Part shown: positions 1 through 8,136 of the stretch, one piece after another | Numbering within the stretch: the stretch's first letter is position 1 | Layout: each line of letters opens with the position of its first letter | From: Candidatus Minthomonas equi | GTDB taxonomy: Bacteria > Bacteroidota > Bacteroidia > Bacteroidales > UBA932 | Reading direction: 5' to 3' | DNA: 8,152 nt | NCBI GenBank assembly: GCA_018064575.1 | Contig: JAGHUZ010000212.1 | Span: 1-8,152 of the forward strand | Translations under genes and position numbers: made by a program | The notes under the pieces: generated by a model | Told to the model about the DNA's origin: nothing | Database searches by the model: none | The model's input: only the letters and a program-made list of their open reading frames with translations

Positions 1-189
1 CCGATAATGGTCGCTCCCGAGACGAATGTAACTGCCAGAAAGAGACAGTTTCTGAAAAATGCGGCATCCGCATTCGTCTCAGGACACGGAATAAATGCCG
101 ATACCCATTTTGACGTAGTTTCCGTAATCTTCAACGGGAATACTCCGGAGGTAAGGTACATCCCGGATGCATTCACAGTATTTGACTGA
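1..189 (+). CDS. YraN/UPF0102 family protein, C-terminal part (5' end outside window)
   Basis: Reading frame 1 is open from the first base and ends at TGA 187-189, giving the last 62 residues of a protein. The family usually runs to about 120 residues, so roughly half is missing. What is visible fits the C-terminal half of YraN/UPF0102 proteins: a basic segment (VTARKRQFLKNAA) matching the family's 'V..RK...L..AA..Y' helix, then the conserved FDVVSV strand, and a C-terminal strand ending IPDAF, which corresponds to the family's 'I.DAF' end. The family has a restriction-endonuclease-like fold with its catalytic acidic/lysine motif in the N-terminal half, so catalytic residues cannot be checked here. 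Its cellular role is poorly defined; DNA processing is the usual suggestion. ATG at 7 is internal and should not be taken as the start. The next gene begins 29 bases on, in the same direction. Identification is by remembered family pattern only. Confidence 0.78.
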   Translation, partial: PIMVAPETNVTARKRQFLKNAASAFVSGHGINADTHFDVVSVIFNGNTPEVRYIPDAFTVFD

Positions 190-218
190 CATAAAAAGAG
201 ATAATACCATAAAGTAAA

Positions 219-1316
219 ATGAAAGAAAATCATTATTGCGTAATAATGGCCGGTGGAGTCGGAAGCCGTTTCTGGCCTATGAGCAGGAATGACAGGCCCA
301 AACAGTTTCTGGATATATTAGGAACCGGAAGAAGTTTCCTGCAGCAGACATTCGACCGTTTCGCTTGTATCATTCCGGTCGAAAACATACTCATAGTCAC
401 CTCGGAAGCATATAATGACCTCGTACAGGAGCAGCTCCCGCAGCTTCCGAAAAACAATATCCTGCTGGAAAAATACCGCAGAAACACAGCACCCTGCATA
501 GCGTATGCCTCTATGAAAATCAGAAAGCGTAATCCTGATGCCGTAATGGTCGTCACTCCCGCAGACCACTACATCGGGAACGTGGAGAATTTCACCGAAC
601 TGATAAATTCAGTTATGACATACCTCGATGGAAGAGATGAAATGTACACCATAGGAGTACCTCCCACACGTCCCGAAACAGGTTACGGGTATATTCAGTA
701 CAACAGGAAAATGGAAGTGAACGCAGGTGGACATTCCGGATTCAAAATCAAGACATTTACAGAAAAACCCGACAGGAATCTGGCCACTGTTTTCATCGAA
801 AGCGGTGAGTTCCTCTGGAATTCCGGGATTTTCATCTGGCCCGTGAAAACCATCTGCCGGGCATTGGAAAAATGGCTTCCGGGAATCTACGAAGCTTTCG
901 ACTCCTGCCACGGCATCTATGATACCGAATCGGAGCAGGCGGCGGTCGACAATGCATACGAAGGAAGTGAAAGAATTTCCATCGACTACGGAATAATGGA
1001 GAAAACTGAACAAGCCTGGGTAGTAAAAGCCAGTTTTCCCTGGTCTGACCTCGGAACCTGGGAATCTCTCTACATCCATTCCTCAGACAAGGACAGTGCA
1101 GGAAATCTTATCAGAACCGATGAAGCTATGCTTTCCGAGACTACAGAAAGCATAGCACTCTCACAAACTCCTGACAAACTCGTTGTCGTCAAGGGTTTGA
1201 AAAATTATATGGTCATCGATACCGAGAATGTTCTGCTCGTATGCCCCAGGGATGAAAAGAAATTCAAGGAGGTTATTGCGGAGCTTCAGCTCCAAGACCT
1301 GAAACGTTTCCAATGA
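219..1316 (+). CDS. manC: Mannose-1-phosphate guanylyltransferase (GDP-mannose pyrophosphorylase), monofunctional
   Basis: This cytoplasmic enzyme joins GTP and mannose-1-phosphate to give GDP-mannose and pyrophosphate; GDP-mannose feeds mannosylated glycans and, through other enzymes, GDP-fucose. The 365-residue protein opens with the nucleotidyltransferase signature GGVGSRFWPMSR (12-23) followed by PKQF with K28. Next come VTPADHYI (112-119, D116 a likely metal/nucleotide residue), ETGYGY (153-158), the sugar-phosphate-binding EKPD (182-185), WNSGIF (200-205) and FPWSDLGTW (273-281, D277). About 80 C-terminal residues form the small beta-rich domain. It lacks the phosphomannose isomerase domain of the roughly 470-residue bifunctional enzymes. 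The ATG at 219 is chosen because the signature begins only about ten residues in; the leader is A-rich with no Shine-Dalgarno, as is usual in Bacteroidota. It follows the YraN-like gene by 29 bases and precedes the pump genes by 40. No other capsule or glycan gene is in view. Confidence 0.95.
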   Translation: MKENHYCVIMAGGVGSRFWPMSRNDRPKQFLDILGTGRSFLQQTFDRFACIIPVENILIVTSEAYNDLVQEQLPQLPKNNILLEKYRRNTAPCIAYASMKIRKRNPDAVMVVTPADHYIGNVENFTELINSVMTYLDGRDEMYTIGVPPTRPETGYGYIQYNRKMEVNAGGHSGFKIKTFTEKPDRNLATVFIESGEFLWNSGIFIWPVKTICRALEKWLPGIYEAFDSCHGIYDTESEQAAVDNAYEGSERISIDYGIMEKTEQAWVVKASFPWSDLGTWESLYIHSSDKDSAGNLIRTDEAMLSETTESIALSQTPDKLVVVKGLKNYMVIDTENVLLVCPRDEKKFKEVIAELQLQDLKRFQ

Positions 1317-1356
1317 CGCAAATTACACATCTTTTAAAAATAATCAGTATCCATTT

Positions 1357-2478
1357 ATGAAATTCAGAATTCCAAACTTCGCCACATTGTCACTTACAAT
1401 ACTCACCGCAGTATCGTGTCAACAAGTGCCCGCTGAAAAACACACTTCCTTTGAAACACTGACCCTCAGTCCCTCCCACCTTGAAATTCCATATGATTTC
1501 AGCGCCGCCGTCTCCGGACGGAATGACGTAAGCATTATGCCTCAGACAAGCGGCCAGTTGATGACTGTCTGCGTCGTTCCAGGGCAGAAAGTAAAAAAAG
1601 GCGACAAACTGTTTGTCATCGATAACCGCAAGGCCAGCCAGATGCTGACCGCAGCACAGGCAGATTTGGCCGCGGCACAGGCACAGTGCAGCAGCGCTGA
1701 ACTCGAATACGAAAGCAACAGGAACCTTTACGAGAAGAAAATCGTCAGCGATTATATGCTGAACACTTCCCGCAATGACTATAACCGCGCACAGGCGGCT
1801 GTAGAACAGGCGAAAGCAGCTGTTGAAAATGCGAAACTCAATCTGGAATTCTGCACGATTACATCTCCTGTAAACGGAGTCATCGGTGATATAAACAATA
1901 ATCCCGGAGACCAAGTTTCCGAAATGACGCTACTTACCATAATATCCGGGAATACCGAGATGAAGGCATCCTTCTCCATCGCCGAGAATCTTCTCAAGGA
2001 ACTGGTAGAGGAATCCGGTTCAGTGGATTCCCTCATCGCCGGTCTGCCGGAGGTGACCCTTATTCTCAAGGACGGAGCCGAATATGCCCACAAAGGAAAA
2101 ATTGTCAATATTTCCGGAGTAGTAAATAAAACTACCGGTTCTCTTACCCTTGAGGCGTTCTTTCCGAACCCGGACGGTTTCCTGTTTTCCGGTATCCAGG
2201 GCGATGTGCGCATAATGACTTCATACGATGATGTACTCGTGGCACCGCTGTCATCCCTTGTCCGCATTCAGGACAAAGCATTTGTTTACAAGGTCAGCGA
2301 CAACTGTGCCGGGAGCGTCATAGTGGACTTCGCCGAAATAGGCAATGGTCGGGACGTGGCACTCCTTTCAGGTGTAAAAGCCGGAGATATCATCGTCGCC
2401 AAAGGTGCGGCCAACGTATATGATGGCCAGCAAGTCATTTTCCCGGAAGAAGAATCAGCAAAAGACAATAAACAGTAA
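1357..2478 (+). CDS. RND efflux pump periplasmic adaptor (membrane fusion protein), lipoprotein
   Basis: This is the periplasmic adaptor that links the RND permease to the outer-membrane channel. The 373-residue protein starts with a lipoprotein signal: hydrophobic residues 9-20, then lipobox TAVSC with acylated C21. Residue 22 is Gln, and the acidic/lysine-rich surface-export motif of Bacteroidota is absent after the Cys, so periplasmic anchoring is expected. Domains in order: first lipoyl half (about 57-90, with VVPGQKVKKGDKLFVID at 73-89); an Ala/Gln/Glu-rich alpha-helical hairpin (about 93-160) that should contact the channel; second lipoyl half (about 164-190, with ITSPVNGVIGD); beta-barrel (about 195-290); and a membrane-proximal domain to the end. 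This is the AcrA/MexA (HlyD_D23-type) layout and normal length. The start is the only Met placing the signal peptide at the N-terminus. The permease gene follows after 3 bases. Substrate cannot be read from the adaptor. Confidence 0.94.
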   Translation: MKFRIPNFATLSLTILTAVSCQQVPAEKHTSFETLTLSPSHLEIPYDFSAAVSGRNDVSIMPQTSGQLMTVCVVPGQKVKKGDKLFVIDNRKASQMLTAAQADLAAAQAQCSSAELEYESNRNLYEKKIVSDYMLNTSRNDYNRAQAAVEQAKAAVENAKLNLEFCTITSPVNGVIGDINNNPGDQVSEMTLLTIISGNTEMKASFSIAENLLKELVEESGSVDSLIAGLPEVTLILKDGAEYAHKGKIVNISGVVNKTTGSLTLEAFFPNPDGFLFSGIQGDVRIMTSYDDVLVAPLSSLVRIQDKAFVYKVSDNCAGSVIVDFAEIGNGRDVALLSGVKAGDIIVAKGAANVYDGQQVIFPEEESAKDNKQ

Positions 2479-2481
2479 AGT

Positions 2482-5400
2482 ATGGCAAAAGGCAATATAT
2501 TCATCAGCCGCAAGGTGATGGCTTGTACCATCTCCATTCTGATTTCCCTTGCCGGCTTCATCTGTTTGAAAACTCTGCCCGTAGAGCAGTATCCCGACAT
2601 CGCCCCACCAACGATATATGTGTACACCACATACACCGGAGCAGATGCATCCTCCATTATGAATTCCGTCATAATGCCTCTGGAGGAGTCCATCAACGGT
2701 GTGCAGGATATGACTTACATCTCAAGTAATGCATCATCCAACGGTTCAGCCGAAATCACCGTATTCTTCAATCAGGGAACGGACCCCGATATGGCGGCCG
2801 TCAACGTGCAGAACAGGGTATCCAAGGCATTGAGCCAACTTCCCGCCGAAGTTATACAGTACGGTGTCACCGTAGAGAAAAGACAGAACAGCATACTACA
2901 GATTTCTTCACTTTACAGTCCTGACGGAAAGTTCGACAACGAATTCATTTCCAATTATATAGACATCAATATCAAGCCCCGCATAATGCGTGTGAACGGA
3001 GTCGGAAGCGTATCCAGTCTCGGCAACACCTATTCCCTTCGAATCTGGATGAAACCTGACGTAATGGGACAGTACGGACTGGTACCCGGGGACATACTCT
3101 CGGCTGTGGGAACCCAGAACGTAGTGGCCGCCGCCGGCTCACTCGGTGAGCAGTCAGCCAATGCTCTCCAGTACACGATGGAATACAAGGGTCGTCTGCG
3201 CTCCATCGAAGAGTTTGAGGACATTATCGTCAAAACCGATGAAGGCGGCCACATCCTCCATTTGAGTGATGTCGCCGACGTCGAACTGGGAGCCCTTTCC
3301 TATTCGATGTCCTCCAATGTCAATAACAGTCCCGGTGTCGCTTTTATGATTTACCAGGCAGCAGGAGCCAATGCATCCAAAGTCAATGACGACCTCGATG
3401 CACTCTACAAGAGTATGGAAAAACAATTGCCTCCCGGACTGAAATTCTCGACTCTGCTTACATCGAATGACTTTCTCCACGCTGCTATGCACAATGTGGT
3501 GGAAACACTCATCATAGCCATCCTCCTCGTGATACTGGTAGTATATTTCTTCCTCCAGGATTTCAAGGCCACCCTTATACCTTCCATATCGATTTGCGTC
3601 TCGCTTCTGGGTACATTCGCCGTGGTGAAACTGGCAGGATTTTCGCTGAATATATTAACCCTGTTCGCACTGGTTCTGGCCATCGGAACCGTGGTGGATG
3701 ACTCCATCGTCGTAGTGGAAGCGGTTATGGCCAAACTGGAAGCCGGCTCACCCAACTCCCACAAAGCCACCAGAGATGCGCTCGGCGAAGTATCGACTGC
3801 AGTATTCAGCTGTACTCTGGTATTTATGGCCGTGTTCATCCCTGTAACCTTTATGCCGGGGACTTCGGGCACATTCTTCACCCAGTTCGGCGTTACGATA
3901 GCCTCATCCGTGGGACTTTCCTGCATCAGTGCACTAACACTGTGCCCGGCACTCTGCGCGATTCTGATGAGACCCCCGAAAGAATCGCAGGGAAGAAAAG
4001 ACCTGAACTACTACACCAAAAAAGCATACGAAGCTTCATACAATGCCATCTACAAAAAATATATATCAGCCGTCTCACGTTTCGTGAAAAGGCCTGCCGT
4101 ATCCTGGATAATCCTGACACTTTCCGTCATTCTTATGGTATTCCTGATGAAATCCCTTCCGGCCGGTCTCGTACCACAGGAGGACCAGGGCGTTATGCTG
4201 GTGGATATTTCCGCCCCGGCCGGATCCACCCTCAAGGAAACGGAACAGATTATCACCACTGTAGAATCCAAGCTCAAAGATATTCCGGAGCTGGAAAGTT
4301 ATACGACCATATCCGGATTCGGACTGATTTCCGGTAACGGTTCAAACTTCGGCACCATTATCGCCAGACTCAAGAACTGGGATGACCGTAAAGGGATGAT
4401 GCACAGCATAGATGCCGTAATGTGGCATTTTTCTCTGGCCTGTGAAGACATAAAAGATGCAGTTATAATACCTTTCCAGATGCCACAAATTCCCGGATAC
4501 GGAAACTCCACCTGTATCGAGCTCCTGATGGAAGACCTTCAGGGCGGGGATATGACGCAGTTCAATGATATCGTCAACACATTCCTGGCAAATTTGCAGG
4601 CCCGTCCTGAGATAATGATGGCTATGTCCACCTATTCGGAAAGCTATCCAAAATACAAGATAGATGTCGATGCCGTGCAGTGTGACAGGGCTGGAGTGGC
4701 CCCGTCCGAGGTTCTCAATGTACTCGGAGCCTATTGCGGCGGAGCCTTTGCCGGCAATTACAACCAGTATGGCAAGGTTTACCGCGTTATGGCAGCCGCT
4801 GCACCCCAATACAGACTTGACCCTTCATCACTGTCCAATATTTATATCAAGGTGAAAGACAAGATGGCCCCCATCTCCCAATTCGTATCTCTCAAACCAG
4901 CGGTAGGGTCAGCCAGCATGAAGCGCTTCAATCTTTTTCAGAGTATCGGCTGCCAGGTACTTCCCAATCCCGGTTTCTCCCAGGGTGACGCCCAGAATGC
5001 CATAGCAGAAGTCGCACAGCAGTGTCTCCCTTCCGGTTACGGCTATGAATACGGGGGAATGTCCCGTGAACTTGAGGCAAATGCAAAGAGTAATACGACC
5101 GTTCTCATCTACCTTATCTGCGTTATCCTCATATACCTGATTCTGGGATGTCTGTATGAGTCCTGGTTCATTCCTCTGGCAGTACTGCTGTCCGTTCCGT
5201 TCGGTCTGATGGGTTCATACCTCTTCTCCGCATTGGTGGGATTCGACAACAATATCTACCTCCAGACCGGTGTGATTATGCTTATCGGTCTTCTCGCCAA
5301 GACTGCAATCCTGATTACAGAGTTCGCCGTAGACAAGCACAAACAGGGAATTCCTGTACTGGAAGCCGCTCTTGGTGCTTGTAAAGACCGTCTGCGCCCG

Positions 5401-5613
5401 ATTATAATGACCGTAGCCACGATGATAGTGGGTATGATTCCCCTTATAGTAGAAGGTGGCGCCGGTGCCAATGGAAACCGTTCTCTCTCCATCGGTGTCG
5501 TAGGTGGAATGTCAGTCGGTATCGTGGCGATAATGTTCGTAGTACCTGTCTTCTATATGATTTTCCAGACATTGCACGATAAATATCAGAAGACTGAAAT
5601 AACGGAGGAATAA
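2482..5613 (+). CDS. RND multidrug efflux permease, HAE1 (AcrB-like) family
   Basis: This is the inner-membrane proton/substrate antiporter of the tripartite pump, expected to work as a trimer. At 1043 residues it has the full HAE1 length. TM1 lies at about 12-30, followed by LPVEQYPDIAPP; a large periplasmic loop runs to about 337; TM2-TM6 span about 340-492; TM7 about 539-556; a second large periplasmic loop extends to about 872; TM8-TM12 span about 874-1027. The TM4 motif GTVVDDSIVVVEAV gives D406 and D407, matching AcrB D407/D408. TM10 has K940 (GLLAKTAIL), and TM11 has R970 and T977 (RLRPIIMT), so the proton relay is complete. The switch-loop region SGFGLISGNGSNFG (611-624) and following LKNWDDR are recognisable. 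Several AcrB deep-pocket phenylalanines are replaced, so substrates may differ. The TM4 motif argues against a heavy-metal (CusA-type) pump. It is 3 bases after the adaptor and 2 before the channel gene. Confidence 0.97.
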   Translation: MAKGNIFISRKVMACTISILISLAGFICLKTLPVEQYPDIAPPTIYVYTTYTGADASSIMNSVIMPLEESINGVQDMTYISSNASSNGSAEITVFFNQGTDPDMAAVNVQNRVSKALSQLPAEVIQYGVTVEKRQNSILQISSLYSPDGKFDNEFISNYIDINIKPRIMRVNGVGSVSSLGNTYSLRIWMKPDVMGQYGLVPGDILSAVGTQNVVAAAGSLGEQSANALQYTMEYKGRLRSIEEFEDIIVKTDEGGHILHLSDVADVELGALSYSMSSNVNNSPGVAFMIYQAAGANASKVNDDLDALYKSMEKQLPPGLKFSTLLTSNDFLHAAMHNVVETLIIAILLVILVVYFFLQDFKATLIPSISICVSLLGTFAVVKLAGFSLNILTLFALVLAIGTVVDDSIVVVEAVMAKLEAGSPNSHKATRDALGEVSTAVFSCTLVFMAVFIPVTFMPGTSGTFFTQFGVTIASSVGLSCISALTLCPALCAILMRPPKESQGRKDLNYYTKKAYEASYNAIYKKYISAVSRFVKRPAVSWIILTLSVILMVFLMKSLPAGLVPQEDQGVMLVDISAPAGSTLKETEQIITTVESKLKDIPELESYTTISGFGLISGNGSNFGTIIARLKNWDDRKGMMHSIDAVMWHFSLACEDIKDAVIIPFQMPQIPGYGNSTCIELLMEDLQGGDMTQFNDIVNTFLANLQARPEIMMAMSTYSESYPKYKIDVDAVQCDRAGVAPSEVLNVLGAYCGGAFAGNYNQYGKVYRVMAAAAPQYRLDPSSLSNIYIKVKDKMAPISQFVSLKPAVGSASMKRFNLFQSIGCQVLPNPGFSQGDAQNAIAEVAQQCLPSGYGYEYGGMSRELEANAKSNTTVLIYLICVILIYLILGCLYESWFIPLAVLLSVPFGLMGSYLFSALVGFDNNIYLQTGVIMLIGLLAKTAILITEFAVDKHKQGIPVLEAALGACKDRLRPIIMTVATMIVGMIPLIVEGGAGANGNRSLSIGVVGGMSVGIVAIMFVVPVFYMIFQTLHDKYQKTEITEE
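5604..5608 (+). promoter_or_regulatory. Possible Shine-Dalgarno (GGAGG) for the outer-membrane channel gene
   Basis: GGAGG ends seven bases before the ATG at 5616, an ideal spacing. It sits inside the last codons of the permease (Thr-Glu-Glu-stop), so it could simply be coding sequence. Other starts in this window lack such a motif, and Bacteroidota generally rely little on Shine-Dalgarno pairing. It supports the 5616 start but is not proof of function. Confidence 0.35.
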
Positions 5614-5615
5614 CA

Positions 5616-6968
5616 ATGAAAAGCACAAATATATTTTTTACCTTTATTTTGTCCGCCCTTCTGACGGGCTGCTCCATCTATGGAAAATACTCCGGTAATG
5701 CCGCTCCTCCAGAAGGGTTGACCGGCAGTGAGGTCAATGCGTGCGCTCAAGACGCTTCCATCGCCGACATCCCTTGGAAAGAATTCTTCCAGAGCCCCGA
5801 ACTCCGGGCCTTGATAGATACGGCACTCGTGCGAAACACTGACCTTGCCGTAGCGAGACTCAAAGTACAGGAGGCGGAAGCGGCACTATTGGGTTCCAAA
5901 CTGGGATTCCTCCCCTCTCTGGCATTCAATCCCTCCATCTCCTACGACAGCGATGCCTCTTCCTACCGGATTCCTCTATCCATTTCCTGGGACAATCAGG
6001 GTCTTGGCAGCATCATAAACAGAAAACGTGAAGCACAGGCCCGCGCGGAACTATCTCTTGATGAGGAAAAAGGGGTGCAGTCCCGCCTCATCGCATCAGT
6101 ATCTGACGCTTATTGCCAATTGCTTCTGCTCGACAGACAGTATCAGATAATAGAAACCACGGAATCCGTATGGAATAGTGTTTTGCAGACACAGAAAGCC
6201 CTGATGGAAAACGGGAAATGTTATTCCACCTCAGTGAGCCAGATGGAATCTTCCCTCATCGAAGTGAAGATTCGAAAGGCCGACATCCTCAACGAAATAA
6301 AGAATGTGGAGTATTCCATTTGTCTGCTTCTCGACTGGACACCAAGACCCATCCACAGAGGAGAATGGGCGGCATTCACCCTTCCCGCATCTCTCAAGGC
6401 CGGTATTCCTGCCCGGATGCTGGAGAAAAGACCCGATGTGCGTGCGGCAGGCAAATCCGTTGAAGCCGCATATTACCTTAGCAGGCAGGCGCTCTCCGCA
6501 ATGTTTCCTTCCCTGTCTCTGTCCGGTATGGGCGGGTGGGTTTCACAGGGGGTATCCATCAGTAATCCAGCCGAACTCATCGCCGGTACAGTGGGCTCTC
6601 TCACACAGCCTATATTTGCCAGAGGTCGCTTAAAGACTAATTATAAAATCAGCCAGCTCCAGCAGGAAGAAGCATCCAAAGCCTATTCGCGGACCGTCCT
6701 CACTGCCGGAAACGAAGTTAACAGGAATTTGAGGGCCTGTCAACTTGCAGAAGAGAAAGATGCCCTGTATAAATCCCAGGTAGCCATCCTCGATGAATCC
6801 TACGCCGCCACACGGGAACTGATGAGAAACGGCAAAGCCTCGTATATCGAGGTTCTCGTCGCACAGAACAATCTCCTGAACGCCCAACTTTCCGAAGCCT
6901 CCAACATCTATTCGGGAGTCATAGGACTTATATCCCTGTATATCTCCCTGGGCGGAGGGGTTGAGTAA
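5616..6968 (+). CDS. Outer-membrane efflux lipoprotein, TolC/NodT (OprM-like) family
   Basis: This is the outer-membrane exit channel of the pump, expected to form a trimeric beta-barrel with a long periplasmic alpha-helical tunnel. The 450-residue protein begins with a lipoprotein signal (hydrophobic 6-17) and lipobox LLTGC with C19. It shows two OEP-type repeats. The first starts around IPWKEFFQSPELRALIDTA, continues through helical VARLKVQEAEAALLGSK and reaches the beta-strand region LPSLAFNPSISY. The second begins at EKRPDVRAA (270-278), a hallmark of NodT/OprM members, then the strand region MFPSLSLSGMGGW and TQPIFARGRLKTNY. The C-terminal helix carries YIEVLVAQNNLLNAQLS, the usual family ending. 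Length is normal for the OprM class. It starts 2 bases after the permease stop, so translational coupling is likely, and it completes the adaptor-permease-channel operon. The PHP hydrolase gene starts 25 bases further on. Confidence 0.95.
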   Translation: MKSTNIFFTFILSALLTGCSIYGKYSGNAAPPEGLTGSEVNACAQDASIADIPWKEFFQSPELRALIDTALVRNTDLAVARLKVQEAEAALLGSKLGFLPSLAFNPSISYDSDASSYRIPLSISWDNQGLGSIINRKREAQARAELSLDEEKGVQSRLIASVSDAYCQLLLLDRQYQIIETTESVWNSVLQTQKALMENGKCYSTSVSQMESSLIEVKIRKADILNEIKNVEYSICLLLDWTPRPIHRGEWAAFTLPASLKAGIPARMLEKRPDVRAAGKSVEAAYYLSRQALSAMFPSLSLSGMGGWVSQGVSISNPAELIAGTVGSLTQPIFARGRLKTNYKISQLQQEEASKAYSRTVLTAGNEVNRNLRACQLAEEKDALYKSQVAILDESYAATRELMRNGKASYIEVLVAQNNLLNAQLSEASNIYSGVIGLISLYISLGGGVE

Positions 6969-6993
6969 GAACCATAAAACAAAATCTACAATA

Positions 6994-8136
6994 ATGAAAA
7001 AGACCATTACCTTCATCGCTGCCGCACTCATTTGTACCGGCATTTCAGCACAGACAAAAGAACAGGCTAAGGAAAATCCGGACCTTTTCAGAGCCATACG
7101 TGACCTGTCACGCACCGAAATCATCATCCCTGACATTGACGGATATAAAGCTGTCAAGACCGACCTTCACGTCCACACTTTCTTTTCCGACGGTGACTGT
7201 TCCCCGGAATACCGTGTCAAGGAAGGATGGCGCGACGGTCTTGATGCGATGGCCATTACCGACCATATCGAATACCGTCCAAGCGACTCCAAAATGCAGA
7301 CATATCTCGGTGTCAAGAAGAAAAATGATAAGCCCGACCTCAATACGTCCGTCAAACTGGCGGAAAATGCTGCAGCATCTTACGGTCTCCTGATAATCCC
7401 CGGCATCGAAATCACACGTAATCCACGCGAAGTAGGTCATTTCAACGCCCTTTTCACGACGGATAACAACAAAATACACGATGACGACCCCCTTATCGCC
7501 ATCCGCAATGCAAAAGCTCAGGAATCTGTCATTCAGTTCAACCATCCCGGCTGGGCCAGAAATGACGCCAATTTCACCGAACCGGCCAAACAAGCCCTCG
7601 CAGAAGGTTTGATCGACGGTATCGAGACGTTCAACGGCGAAGAATTCTACCCCCAGCACATCGAAGACGCCCTCAACAATCACTGCTACATCGCAGGAAA
7701 CAGTGACATACACGCGACCATTCACGATTTTTATCTCCGCTCCGGATATTTCCGCAATATGACCATCGTGTTCGCCGAAGAATGCACCCTGCCCGCCATA
7801 AAGGAAGCACTCCTCGCACAAAGAACCATTGCCTACGGCTGCGGCACACTCTCCGGAAGCAGGGAAATGCTCGGGAAACTCTTCCTGGCGTCGATAGATA
7901 TCAAGAAAATTTATGTCAATGAAAATGGAGACGGAAACATACTCATCACCAACAAAAGTTCCTTCCCCTACCTGCTCAACGGTCCCTCGACTTCAGTAAA
8001 CATACTGCTTCCCCCGTTTTCTTCCATCAAAGTAGGTTTCAAGAAGAATCAGGAACTGAAATATACAATTTCCAATATGTTCTACGGTGTAAACAAGAAC
8101 CCGGAAATCAGCCTTCCCCTTACAGACAGTCTGTAA
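6994..8136 (+). CDS. Exported PHP-domain metal-dependent phosphoesterase
   Basis: This is a predicted hydrolase of the PHP (polymerase and histidinol phosphatase) superfamily, probably periplasmic. From ATG 6994 it has 380 residues, beginning with a signal peptide (MKK, hydrophobic core 5-17, likely cleavage after ISA at 19). The PHP ligands are complete: H59 and H61 (HVH), D66, H91 (TDH), E139 (GIE), H149 (GHFN), H184 (NHPGW), D238 and H240 (SDIH). These nine follow the order and spacing of trinuclear PHP enzymes such as YciV/RNase AM. A beta-rich C-terminal section (about 288-380) follows the catalytic domain. From memory it resembles proteins annotated as Sb-PDE family phosphodiesterases in Bacteroidales; this was not searched. 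Substrate is unknown; a phosphodiester or phosphomonoester is likely. A TTG at 6961 would add 11 charged residues before the signal peptide and overlap the channel gene, so 6994 is preferred. Two tandem TAA stops end the gene. The 25-base gap suggests cotranscription with the pump. Confidence 0.88.
   Translation: MKKTITFIAAALICTGISAQTKEQAKENPDLFRAIRDLSRTEIIIPDIDGYKAVKTDLHVHTFFSDGDCSPEYRVKEGWRDGLDAMAITDHIEYRPSDSKMQTYLGVKKKNDKPDLNTSVKLAENAAASYGLLIIPGIEITRNPREVGHFNALFTTDNNKIHDDDPLIAIRNAKAQESVIQFNHPGWARNDANFTEPAKQALAEGLIDGIETFNGEEFYPQHIEDALNNHCYIAGNSDIHATIHDFYLRSGYFRNMTIVFAEECTLPAIKEALLAQRTIAYGCGTLSGSREMLGKLFLASIDIKKIYVNENGDGNILITNKSSFPYLLNGPSTSVNILLPPFSSIKVGFKKNQELKYTISNMFYGVNKNPEISLPLTDSL

Noticed and set aside
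219..1316. Bifunctional mannose-1-phosphate guanylyltransferase/mannose-6-phosphate isomerase
   Set aside because: The protein ends at 365 residues, about 100 short of the fused form, and has no cupin-type isomerase motifs at its C-terminus.
2482..5613. Heavy-metal (CusA/CzcA-type) RND pump
   Set aside because: TM4 reads GTVVDDSIVVVEAV, the HAE1 pattern with paired Asp, and the N-terminal LPVEQYPDIAPP is also typical of drug exporters.
6961..6993. TTG start for the PHP gene, overlapping the end of the channel gene by 8 bases
   Set aside because: It would put 11 mostly polar and basic residues ahead of a clean MKK signal peptide. The ATG at 6994 gives a standard exported protein.
7108..7821. 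A 237-codon open frame on the - strand opposite the PHP gene
   Set aside because: It lies entirely within a gene with strong family motifs, has no recognisable domain, and is best explained by codon bias of the + strand gene. The same holds for the shorter antisense frames at 609-1079, 1390-1914, 3405-3926 and 4342-4809.
8122..8134. Perfect inverted repeat ACAGAC-A-GTCTGT over the PHP stop codon as a regulatory operator
   Set aside because: It is short, lies in coding sequence at the end of the gene, and can arise by chance; a one-base centre also cannot form a hairpin at full length.
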